A stretch of DNA of 64,000 nt from UBA12191 sp964422295 (lineage in GTDB: Bacteria > Planctomycetota > UBA8108 > UBA1146): the NCBI GenBank assembly GCA_964422295.1, contig CAYRAM010000005.1, positions 62,001 to 126,000 on the forward strand, written 5' to 3'. Positions within the stretch are counted from its first letter, which is position 1, and each line of letters begins with the position of its first letter. Shown here piece after piece: positions 45,638-53,126 of this stretch. The notes beneath the pieces are model-generated. The model made no database searches, was not told where the DNA came from, and was given only the letters and a program-made list of their open reading frames with translations. Made by a program: the position numbers and the translations under genes.

Positions 45638-45996
45638 TGGCGAAAGCGATCGAGGATTTCGAATCCGCACAAGACAGCAAAGATCATGATTTTGAGGTGG
45701 GCGACACCGTCGATGTGCACGTCCGCATCGTCGAGGGCGACAAAACACGGGTGCAGATATTCAATGGCACCGTGATTGCCCGCAAGAACGCCGGAAACCG
45801 CTCCGCATTCACGGTGCGCAGAATCGTAGCCGGCGAGGGAGTCGAGAGGACCTTCCCCTTCCACTCTCCGTGGATCGACAAGGTCGACGTCAAGCGCCGA
45901 GGCCGTGTGCGTCGCGCCAAGCTTTACTACCTGCGCGATCGCGTTGGCAAATCCACACGTATCCGCGAAAAGGTTCCGACTCGCAAGAGCGATTAG
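45634..45996 (+). CDS. rplS: ribosomal protein bL19
   Basis: Large-subunit protein, 120 residues. VGDTVDVHVRIVEGDKTRVQIFNGTVIARKNAG and the ending RRAKLYYLRDRVGKSTRI are the bL19 signature. The ATG overlaps the trmD stop (ATGA), so expression is translationally coupled. It completes rpsP-trmD-rplS. Confidence 0.95.
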   Translation: MMAKAIEDFESAQDSKDHDFEVGDTVDVHVRIVEGDKTRVQIFNGTVIARKNAGNRSAFTVRRIVAGEGVERTFPFHSPWIDKVDVKRRGRVRRAKLYYLRDRVGKSTRIREKVPTRKSD

Positions 45997-46150
45997 TCAC
46001 CAGGAACGATGAGCAACCAGGTCAGCCGCCACGGTCCCCAGAGGAAAATGGCGGCTGATTTTGTGTCAGTACGGCACTCTCATGAGGGGGTTGCCAGCCC
46101 ACGGTGGAGAGAGCACCATCGTTTCGGAACCCACCACCGGAAGGATCGAC

Positions 46151-47605
46151 ATGCTTCAACCCATCACTGTCAACAAGATAGCCCTGGTGACGATCTCTCT
46201 TCTTTGTATTTTCAGCTCAGCGGTCGGGTCCTCCACCTTTCTCGATAATCCCAAATATGATGTCAAAACGACGGTCGGTCCCGATGCGGCCACGGGCGGC
46301 TGGTTCATCCATCTGGGTCTAACCGGTCTGCGGGTACGATTGACTCCGGAATCTCCCCAGGAGTTGGAGGTCGCCTACGTCTTTCCTGATTCTCCGTCTG
46401 CAGGAAAGTTGCAAACAGGGGATCGCATCGTCGGCATCGGAAAACGCACCTTCAGCAAGCCGCACACCTTTGGTTACGGCGTCGGCAAATTTAGTTATGA
46501 AGGCCCACTTACCGAGTTTGCTGACGGACTCGATGCGGTAATGGCGGCGAAAGGAGTGCTGCCGCTGCTGGTGACCCGAAATGACAAGAAGAGCCGGATC
46601 AGCATCGATGTCGGAACCAAGTACGGCAAATACGCCAAGAACTGGCCCTTCAAATGTGAACGCAGCACGATGTTGCTGAGAGAAAGCATCGCCGATCTGA
46701 CGGAGAGGCAGAATGCATCCGGGCTGTGGCACAATCGTCCCCATCTGAACTGCTTCGCAGTACTCGCGCTTCTCGGAGATGATCCGAAAGTGCATCGGGA
46801 AAAAATTCTCAAGGCGGCCCGAGCGATGGCGCATGGCACCGATGACAAGATTCGCTACGAAGGTCTCGATTGCTGGAAGTACAGCCTCTACGGCATCGCT
46901 CTCGCCGAAATCTATCTCGCAACCGGTGAAAAGTGGATCATCCCCGAGTTGGAAGAGATTAACCGCTGGCTCGTCAAGGCGCAGATCTCCGATGGAGGAT
47001 TTGGTCATCGGCCGGCACATCGCCCCGGCGGAAACGGCTATGGGTCGATCTGCATCCTGACGATGCAAGCGAAGATGGCGTGGGCGTTGATGAAGATGTG
47101 CGGCATCGAGATTGACGAGAACGCCTATCAAAAGGCCCACGAATTTGCCGACCGGGGGACCAACAAGAGGGGATACGTTTGGTATGAGGATTCCTCGGGA
47201 GGGACCGGATATGCCGATATGGGGCGCACCGGGGCTGCCGTTCTCGCCCACGCCTTTGATGCGGGCAGGGAGGGCTACAAGGATTTCGCCCTGCGATCAG
47301 CCCGCTGTATCGGCGACCACCCCGACACCTTTTCCGATACCCACGGCTCGCCGATTCTCGGCATGGTTTGGACCGCCTTTGGTGCCGCCCAGGATCCAGC
47401 ATCTCTGCGCAAACTGCTCGATGCCAATCGCTGGTGGTTCACCCTCTCCCAATGTTCCGATGGAACCTTCTACTACCAGCCGAATCGCGACAACAATCCA
47501 CAGGACTACACTGCCGCGCCACGGCTTTCTGCCACCGCGGCGACCGCTTTGATCCTGACCCTGCCGAAGCGCAATCTGAAGATGACGCAAATTCTCTTAA
47601 AGTAG
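46151..47605 (+). CDS. secreted DUF6288-like protein: PDZ-type plus alpha/alpha toroid domains
   Basis: A 484-residue exported protein. Signal peptide at about 1-27 (IALVTISLLCIFSSAVGSS), then a PDZ-like region (VAYVFPDSPSAGKLQTGDRIVGIGKRTF), then from about 180 a series of helical repeats like the prenyltransferase/squalene-cyclase toroid (LTERQNASGLWHNRPHLNCFAVLALLG, ISDGGFGHRPAHRPGGNGYGS). This is the pattern I associate with DUF6288 in planctomycetes; no catalytic residue is evident. ATG 46151 follows GGAAGGATCGAC. Function unknown. Confidence 0.7.
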   Translation: MLQPITVNKIALVTISLLCIFSSAVGSSTFLDNPKYDVKTTVGPDAATGGWFIHLGLTGLRVRLTPESPQELEVAYVFPDSPSAGKLQTGDRIVGIGKRTFSKPHTFGYGVGKFSYEGPLTEFADGLDAVMAAKGVLPLLVTRNDKKSRISIDVGTKYGKYAKNWPFKCERSTMLLRESIADLTERQNASGLWHNRPHLNCFAVLALLGDDPKVHREKILKAARAMAHGTDDKIRYEGLDCWKYSLYGIALAEIYLATGEKWIIPELEEINRWLVKAQISDGGFGHRPAHRPGGNGYGSICILTMQAKMAWALMKMCGIEIDENAYQKAHEFADRGTNKRGYVWYEDSSGGTGYADMGRTGAAVLAHAFDAGREGYKDFALRSARCIGDHPDTFSDTHGSPILGMVWTAFGAAQDPASLRKLLDANRWWFTLSQCSDGTFYYQPNRDNNPQDYTAAPRLSATAATALILTLPKRNLKMTQILLK

Positions 47606-47700
47606 CCAGAGCTCGGATTTGCGCCCTGAGGAGTCCATTTGCGGACGGGTTTCTTGCAGACGCCGTGTCCCCTTTCTCTGAAAGAGATTCTCCTGCGAGC

Positions 47701-48365
47701 ATGGAAACCGCGACGGGGAAGTTTGCTCATCTGTGGAAAAGGCGCAAGCGACGAGTCTTGGGCCGCTTGGCGGAGCAATGGGTTGCATCGGTGCTGTGGT
47801 GCCGCGGCTGGAAGGTCTTGCTGCGAAATTGGCGCACCCCCTTCGCAGAGATCGATCTCCTTTGCGTGGACGACAGCGGCGTCGTGATCGTGGAGGTCAA
47901 GTATCGTTCCAGTGAGTTCGGCGAGCCGATTTCCAGGGATCAGATCGAGCGGCTTTGCCTTGCGGCTCGTTGGGTGCAGGCTCGATCGTCAAGACGAATC
48001 AGGTTCGGAGGGAGAGGCCGGTGGCCATCCAACGGCGGGGTGCGAATTGATCTGGTGGTGATCTCCCGTAGGCGCTGGAAATTTCTTTGGCACCACTACC
48101 AGGGTATTCATTCCCTCTACGAGGAGCCATCGATGCAGGGTCATTTCGAAGGTCATTTCGAAGGTCATTTCGAAGGTCATTTCGAAGGTCATCGAGACAT
48201 GATAGNNNNNNNNNNNNNNNNNNNNNNNNNNNNNNNNNNNNNNNNNNNNNNNNNNNNNNNNNNNNNNNNNNNNNNNNNNNNNNNNNNNNNNNNNNNNNNN
48301 NNNNNGGTCATTTCGAAGGTCATTTCGAAGGTCATTTCGAAGGTCATCGAGACATGATAGTGTGA
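47701..48365 (+). CDS. YraN/UPF0102 family nuclease-like protein with GHFE repeats, interrupted by an assembly gap
   Basis: The first 120 residues match YraN: LGRLAEQWVASVLWCRGWKVLLRNWRTPFAEIDLLCVDDSGVVIVEVKYRSS, the endonuclease-like fold with the Glu-Ile-Asp and Glu-Val-Lys residues. The C-terminus is a 12-bp tandem repeat encoding Gly-His-Phe-Glu, running into a 100-N gap. The 55 bases on each side of the gap are identical. Removing the 155-base duplication gives one open frame of 169 residues ending GHRDMIV. ATG 47701 is used. The family is thought to act on recombination intermediates; its role is uncertain. Confidence 0.75.
48139..48186. repeat. 12-bp tandem repeat at the end of the YraN-like gene
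   Basis: GGTCATTTCGAA four times, and three more copies after the gap at 48306-48341. Each copy carries the palindrome TTCGAA. The unit encodes four residues. Confidence 0.9.
48206..48305. other. assembly gap (100 N) with duplicated 55-bp flanks
   Basis: Bases 48151-48205 and 48306-48360 are identical, as at the other two gaps. Collapsing them restores the YraN-like reading frame. Confidence 0.9.
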
Positions 48366-48414
48366 CCCCTTGTGAGGCAGGACAAAATTTCACTCGCAAT
48401 ACCGGAGGACTATT

Positions 48415-49110
48415 ATGGCTTCACCGGATTATTCAATTCCGATGGTGGACGATCGCTGGCGCATGTTTCTGCAACAGGATGACAGCGCTTTGCTCTTGGA
48501 AAGACTGGGTCAGGAGCGTATTCGAAATCTGTGGGAGTGGTTTATCTGCGATGACGGTTTGAGATCAGGCGGGCTCTTGGCTGCGCGTGCGCCGGTGTTC
48601 GATCTGATTCTCGACAAAATCTGCGAAGAAATTTACTCCGGCACAGCAGATCTCTCACCGGAAGACCCCTTTCAATTGCTTCAGCAGTTGAGAACTGCGG
48701 AGTGGGCGCAGATCCTCTTTGGTGCGGGGCTGATGTTTTCGGCAACATGGAAGTACGATGCGGTCAATGACCCCCTCGGCCCGTCACCCGACATGGGTGA
48801 CTTGGTCGAGTTTTTGGCGACCGAAGATTGGGTGATACGGGTGCGAGATGAGCGCAACAAGGGGAGCGCCCCTCAAAAAAATCCCCTTGAGGTTACACGC
48901 GTGCTTTTAAAGATGGAGCCGTTATTGGAATTGCCGATTGAAGCGATGCGCAAACTCGTCAATCGGGAGTCGCATGCCACCCAATGGACCCAGGATATGC
49001 CAGCCGAGGCGAGGGCACTCTTTTTCCTTGGCGCACTTGCTGCCGGAGTGGAGATTCCTGAAACGGTTGGCGACAAGCCGACAGAATACGCCCTCGAAAT
49101 TACACTTTAG
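48415..49110 (+). CDS. hypothetical protein, 231 aa
   Basis: A soluble, mostly helical protein beginning at ATG 48415 after ACCGGAGGA. It has regions rich in Trp and acidic residues (LWEWFICDDG, EEIYSGTADLSPEDPF). No signal peptide and no motif I can place. The next gene is convergent, with stops only five bases apart. Confidence 0.55.
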   Translation: MASPDYSIPMVDDRWRMFLQQDDSALLLERLGQERIRNLWEWFICDDGLRSGGLLAARAPVFDLILDKICEEIYSGTADLSPEDPFQLLQQLRTAEWAQILFGAGLMFSATWKYDAVNDPLGPSPDMGDLVEFLATEDWVIRVRDERNKGSAPQKNPLEVTRVLLKMEPLLELPIEAMRKLVNRESHATQWTQDMPAEARALFFLGALAAGVEIPETVGDKPTEYALEITL

Positions 49111-49115
49111 GAGCA

Positions 49116-50276
49116 TCAGGGGCAGTTATCGGTCTGGCATTCGATGAAGACCGGGCCAGTCCCGCAATCGGGATGGGGAGCCCCCGGAGGCGTACCCCCC
49201 GAGAAGAGGTTCAACAGCAAATACACCGCATCGGAGAGGTCAAGGCTTCCATCGCTGTTGCAGTTTGCTGTTTCGAGGCATCCCAGACTGCCGCCGCCAA
49301 AGAGGTACTGCAGCCCGCTGATCACATCGGAGATGTCGATCGACTGATCCCCGTTCATGTCTCCCCGAATGAAACTCTCTGGAGGCGATGAAGAAGATTC
49401 CATGAAATCAAAAACCATCGCTCTCCATGTGTCGTTGAAGTTGGGCAGGTGGCCGGTTCCGCCCATCGACCACAACTCCACGACCCCCTGACCATTACAG
49501 CCGTCTTGCCAGCGCAGAACATCCGTTTCCGCACCCGAGGCAGATGTGATATCCAGCGGTGGAAGCGAGACAGGAGAGGCAGAGCATCCATTGAGGGCAG
49601 CCCATGTTTCACAACTTTCCTGTGCAGATGGATAGACCCCTGCACCGAGAAAGCCACCACCATAAAAGATGATCGGGTCGATGGTTCCATGTACATGAAG
49701 CACCGGTACCGGCTCCGTTGGGCTGCAATTGGAGGGATCGCTCCAGGTCATTCCCGACACGGTGATGATGGATGTGATCAGATCGGCCCTTTCACATGCC
49801 ATGCGGTGGGACATGAATCCCCCATTTGAATGTCCGATCAGGTGTATCCGTGTGGGATCGATCGAATAAGTGCTCTGCAATAGCGCAATCAAGTCTGTCA
49901 GATAGCCGACATCATCTTCGCAACTGGTGAAGGGGAATCCCTGACAGCAGCACGCATCGGTGGCATTCCAGTAGCGAATTCCGGTCAGGCTCGCCAGTCC
50001 ATCGGGGTAGCAGTATATGTAGCCGCGGTTGTTGGCTTCATTTGTCAAACCAAAGAGCCCCTCCATCGAGTCTCCATCCCATGCCCTTCCATGAAGAAGC
50101 ATGACCAAGGGAGCGGGAGTGCCGGGGGTGTAATTGGTGGAGACTTGGACTGTGACATCGCCGCGACCGGCATCCACTTGTTCGATGATTTGAGCCGCGC
50201 CCATCGTCGTGCAGAGCACGACGGCTACTGATGCGATCCATAGCAAGTTCAGTGGCATGGTCGGCTGAATCAACAT
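49116..50276 (-). CDS. secreted PHB-depolymerase/feruloyl-esterase-like hydrolase with dockerin-like repeats
   Basis: A 386-residue exported enzyme. Signal peptide at about 1-28, then an alpha/beta-hydrolase of the LpqC/PHB-depolymerase type: oxyanion region VMLLHGRAWDG, nucleophile GHSNGGFMSH, catalytic Asp in VHGTIDPIIF and His in GGTGHLPNF. The C-terminus has two EF-hand-like repeats, GDMNGDQSIDISDVISGLQYLF and CNSDGSLDLSDAVYLLLNLF, the dockerin-like module common in planctomycete secreted proteins. ATG 50276 is preferred; TTG 50282 and ATG 50258 are also possible. Confidence 0.85.
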   Translation of the reverse strand: MLIQPTMPLNLLWIASVAVVLCTTMGAAQIIEQVDAGRGDVTVQVSTNYTPGTPAPLVMLLHGRAWDGDSMEGLFGLTNEANNRGYIYCYPDGLASLTGIRYWNATDACCCQGFPFTSCEDDVGYLTDLIALLQSTYSIDPTRIHLIGHSNGGFMSHRMACERADLITSIITVSGMTWSDPSNCSPTEPVPVLHVHGTIDPIIFYGGGFLGAGVYPSAQESCETWAALNGCSASPVSLPPLDITSASGAETDVLRWQDGCNGQGVVELWSMGGTGHLPNFNDTWRAMVFDFMESSSSPPESFIRGDMNGDQSIDISDVISGLQYLFGGGSLGCLETANCNSDGSLDLSDAVYLLLNLFSGGTPPGAPHPDCGTGPVFIECQTDNCP

Positions 50277-50375
50277 CACCAAAGGGCCCTTCTGGACAGA
50301 GCGTGGCCGGATTTCATCGAGTACACATGATATTCCATTGTTTGATTTTACCCATTTGCAGGGGTAGGGGTGGGA

Positions 50376-50789
50376 CTATTCAGGAGGCTTGGGCACCTGC
50401 CTCAGAGGCCGGATGAACAAGAGAACCAAGACCATCGCTGCGGAGGTCCCCGATTCGATCAATACCTGGATTTTTGTCCACGCATTGAGAGCGAGCCAAA
50501 TCTCCGGACGCAGGTAGATCAAAAGGTAAAAATGCAGGGTGGTATGCATCAGCAATATCAGGATTGCCGGAGGCAGACTGCCAGGGGTCCCCATCCAAAG
50601 TTGCCGAGCGAGCGCGAAACACATGAAGCCCACCAAACCATCGAGGAGAGGAGTGGAGAGAAGAAGAGGGGAGTCGAGCAAGCCGAAGCCGGTGCACCAC
50701 CAAATCAAACCGCGAAAGGTAAGCCAGCCTGCAACCAGGGCCAGTGCCGGGGCAGGGATCGTCTGCGGATCTTGTGTCTGCGGGATCAT
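50376..50789 (-). CDS. integral membrane protein, 137 aa
   Basis: ATG 50789 is preferred over the upstream frame start at 50909, which would run into the divergent proline dehydrogenase gene. Four hydrophobic helices span about 14-33, 36-60, 68-90 and 108-130; no charged motif stands out. I recognise no family. It is divergent from the proline dehydrogenase gene, sharing about 110 bases of upstream DNA. Confidence 0.5.
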   Translation of the reverse strand: MIPQTQDPQTIPAPALALVAGWLTFRGLIWWCTGFGLLDSPLLLSTPLLDGLVGFMCFALARQLWMGTPGSLPPAILILLMHTTLHFYLLIYLRPEIWLALNAWTKIQVLIESGTSAAMVLVLLFIRPLRQVPKPPE

Positions 50790-50901
50790 CTTTGATTCCT
50801 GTCTGAATCTTGGTGCTCGAATGCGCAGTGGCTCTCTACAGGATATGATAACGGAGGCCTGATCGGTCAAAACCTGCAAGGATTCTCTTCGAAGGGAAGT
50901 T

Positions 50902-51798
50902 GTGATCAACAGAGCTGTCGTTTCGCTTCTGCCACTGGTTCCCCGATCGATCGTCTGGAAGATATCCCGGCGCTACATCGCAGGGAAATCACTGGATGAT
51001 GCGCTCCAATGCGTCAAAGAGCTGAATGATCAAGGCATGAGCGCAACTCTCGATGTGCTCGGCGAAGATTCGACGACCCGCGAACAAGCCATGAAGGGAG
51101 AGTCGATCTATCAGCAGGCCTTGTCCGAAATAGATCGGCAATCTCTGAACGCCAACATCTCGGTCAAATTGTCGATGTTGGCGCTGAGAATCGATGAATC
51201 CCTCTGTGTGGAAATTTTGCAACGGTTAACAAGAACCGCAGAACTCCACGATTCTTTTGTTCGCATCGATATGGAAGATTCATCGGTTACCGAGAAGACC
51301 CTCGATATTTATCACAGGCTGCGCAATGAAACAGTTCGGGTCGGAGCGGTGGTTCAGGCGTATCTCCGGTCGACGGAAGCAGACATTCAGCGATTGCTCG
51401 ATGGAGGAGACACCTATCTGAGGCTGTGCAAAGGGATCTATGTGGAGCCGGAAGAGCTGGCATTTCAGGAATTCACAGAGATCCAGGACGCATTTTTGCG
51501 CAACCTTGAACAGATGCTCAGAGGGGGTATCCGTAAGGTTGGGATTGCGACCCACGACAGCAGGCTGGTAGAAGGCAGCCTCGATCTGCTGAAGCGGCTG
51601 GAGATACCCAAAGACAATTACGAATTCCAGATGCTGCTTGGGGTGACCGAAGAGTTGCGCGGGGAGTTGGTCAAAGATGGGCATCCTCTGCGTGTTTACG
51701 TTCCCTTTGGCGAAGAGTGGTACGCATATTCCTCCAGGAGATTGCGGGAAAATCCCAAGATTGCAGGCCATGTCATTCGCAATATGTTGCCATTTTAA
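50902..51798 (+). CDS. proline dehydrogenase
   Basis: FAD enzyme oxidising proline to pyrroline-5-carboxylate and feeding electrons to the respiratory quinone pool; 298 residues, the size of the monofunctional type. SVKLSMLALRID, FVRIDMEDSSVTEKTLDIYHRL, GAVVQAYLRST, RLCKGIYVEPEELAF, GIATHDSRLV and the ending RVYVPFGEEWYAYSSRRLRENP are family blocks, the last with the proline-binding Arg pair. The start is GTG 50902. The Nudix gene follows after 11 bases, and the selenoprotein gene 13 bases after that. Confidence 0.92.
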   Translation: MINRAVVSLLPLVPRSIVWKISRRYIAGKSLDDALQCVKELNDQGMSATLDVLGEDSTTREQAMKGESIYQQALSEIDRQSLNANISVKLSMLALRIDESLCVEILQRLTRTAELHDSFVRIDMEDSSVTEKTLDIYHRLRNETVRVGAVVQAYLRSTEADIQRLLDGGDTYLRLCKGIYVEPEELAFQEFTEIQDAFLRNLEQMLRGGIRKVGIATHDSRLVEGSLDLLKRLEIPKDNYEFQMLLGVTEELRGELVKDGHPLRVYVPFGEEWYAYSSRRLRENPKIAGHVIRNMLPF

Positions 51799-51809
51799 GG
51801 GGCAAGCAG

Positions 51810-52421
51810 ATGCAGATTGATGCGTGGAGAGCAGGAGATCCCCGCCTCGCACCTGAGCAAGGCAAAGATGTTGCTATCCAGTGGGTCGAAGCGTACCAAC
51901 CTGCAGACCCAGCCCAACAGATGCAGCGCAATCAGATATTGGATGCGTGTCGCAGATGCGATGACATCTTGCTCAGAAGTTGTTTTCCAGGCCATCTGAC
52001 TGCCTCGGCTTTGGTGATTGATGACCGATGTGAAAAGGTGCTGTTACATCATCATGCCAAGTTGAAGCGCTGGCTCCAATTTGGCGGCCATTGCGATGGG
52101 GATGGCAATCTTGCTCACGCTGCTTGGCGAGAATGCCAGGAAGAATCAGGGATCGATGAGTTGTTTATTTTTCCACAAGTGATCGACGTTGATATTCACG
52201 AAATACCGGCGATCGAAGAAGAGCCAGCCCATGATCATCTGGATATCCGCTTCCTCGTGATGACATCCGGGAATAATCAACCGGTAGTCAGTCGGGAGTC
52301 GAGAGATGTTCGCTGGTTTGGGCTGTCTGAATTGAATCAACTCGACACGGATGAGTCCGTCCTTCGCTTGGTTGAACTGGTGAAGAACAAGTCAACCGCG
52401 TTACGATTCGATTTCGAGTAG
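51810..52421 (+). CDS. Nudix hydrolase
   Basis: A 203-residue protein with a full Nudix box, GHCDGDGNLAHAAWRECQEESGI (G-x5-E-x7-REUxEExGU pattern, with Asp/Asn at the first acid). Preceding strands (ALVIDDRCEKVLLHHHAKLKRWLQFGG) fit the fold. Substrate, usually a nucleoside diphosphate linked to something else, cannot be told. ATG 51810 follows AGGGGCAAGC. It sits between proline dehydrogenase and the selenocysteine peroxiredoxin, close enough to be co-transcribed with both. Confidence 0.9.
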   Translation: MQIDAWRAGDPRLAPEQGKDVAIQWVEAYQPADPAQQMQRNQILDACRRCDDILLRSCFPGHLTASALVIDDRCEKVLLHHHAKLKRWLQFGGHCDGDGNLAHAAWRECQEESGIDELFIFPQVIDVDIHEIPAIEEEPAHDHLDIRFLVMTSGNNQPVVSRESRDVRWFGLSELNQLDTDESVLRLVELVKNKSTALRFDFE

Positions 52422-52434
52422 GAAAGGTGACACG

Positions 52435-53004
52435 ATGGCGCTCAGGAGATCGGCAAAGACAACTATTTTCATCGGAGGTGTGATCATGCTTGGCTTCTTT
52501 GGAACCCTGTTTGGCGTTCGCGGAGATGATACTGGGATGAAGACCGGGGACCCAATCCCAAAAGTTTCCCTGAAGGCGTCCGATGGCAAGACCTATCATC
52601 TTCCAGAGATCTCCGAAAAGGGAGATGCGCTGATCATCGCCTGGATCCCGAAGACGTTTACTCCGGGATGAACCAAGCAGTGCAAGTCGCTGCGTGACAG
52701 CGCCAAACAGATTGCTGAATACCAAGCCAAACTATTCGTGGTCTCCACTGATGATGCTGATAAGGCAAAAAAGTTTGCAGAATCTTTGGGCAATGCTTAT
52801 CCAATTCTTGCGGACCCCGAAAGAGAAGCGGCGAGGCTCTTTGGGGTCGATGGCTTCCTAGGCTTTGCCAAGCGGGTGACCTTTATCTTTGATAATTCAG
52901 GCCAGTTGGTGGAAGTTGATCGAGAAGTTAATTGGGGTTCCCACGGTCTGGATTTGCTGAAGAAGCTGCAACAACTCGGCATCCCGAAACGAGTTAAGGA
53001 ATAA
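52435..53004 (+). CDS. selenocysteine-containing peroxiredoxin (AhpC/TSA type)
   Basis: One frame of 189 residues interrupted by a single UGA at 52669-52671. Upstream: an N-terminal hydrophobic signal or anchor (about 8-28) and thioredoxin-fold strands up to IAWIPKTFTPG; downstream: TKQCKSLRDSAKQIAEY, then FVVSTDDADKAKKFAESL, YPILADPEREAARLFGV and RVTFIFDNSGQLV. The family has TPGCT, so the UGA (Sec79) replaces the peroxidatic Cys; Cys83, four residues on, could be the resolving Cys. A hairpin with loop CGUGA lies 21 nt downstream. GGAAAGG precedes ATG 52435. It would reduce peroxides at the membrane or in the periplasm. Confidence 0.9.
52669..52671 (+). other. UGA codon proposed to encode selenocysteine (Sec79)
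   Basis: In frame with conserved coding sequence on both sides and at the position of the peroxidatic cysteine. Nothing else interrupts the frame. Confidence 0.9.
52688..52702 (+). promoter_or_regulatory. bacterial SECIS-like hairpin of the peroxiredoxin gene
   Basis: Stem CGCTG/CAGCG of five perfect pairs and apical loop CGTGA with G in the second position. The loop starts 21 nt after the UGA, inside the 16-37 nt range of the published bacterial SECIS model. The same pentaloop occurs in the SCO gene. Confidence 0.8.
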
Positions 53005-53126
53005 GTCGAACTTCCCCGATATGTGAAGTCAAACTAGGCAGGGATTTTGTCTTATTGATTGCCTGCTTTTGGATTTATTGTCCATGGTGAGATTCGAATG
53101 ATCATATTTATTCATGAGGGACCACT

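Noticed and set aside
52435..53004. Reading the peroxiredoxin as a pseudogene with a nonsense mutation
   Set aside because: The frame stays intact and conserved after the UGA, the codon is at the catalytic Cys, a SECIS-like hairpin follows, and a second gene 2.5 kb away shows the same arrangement.
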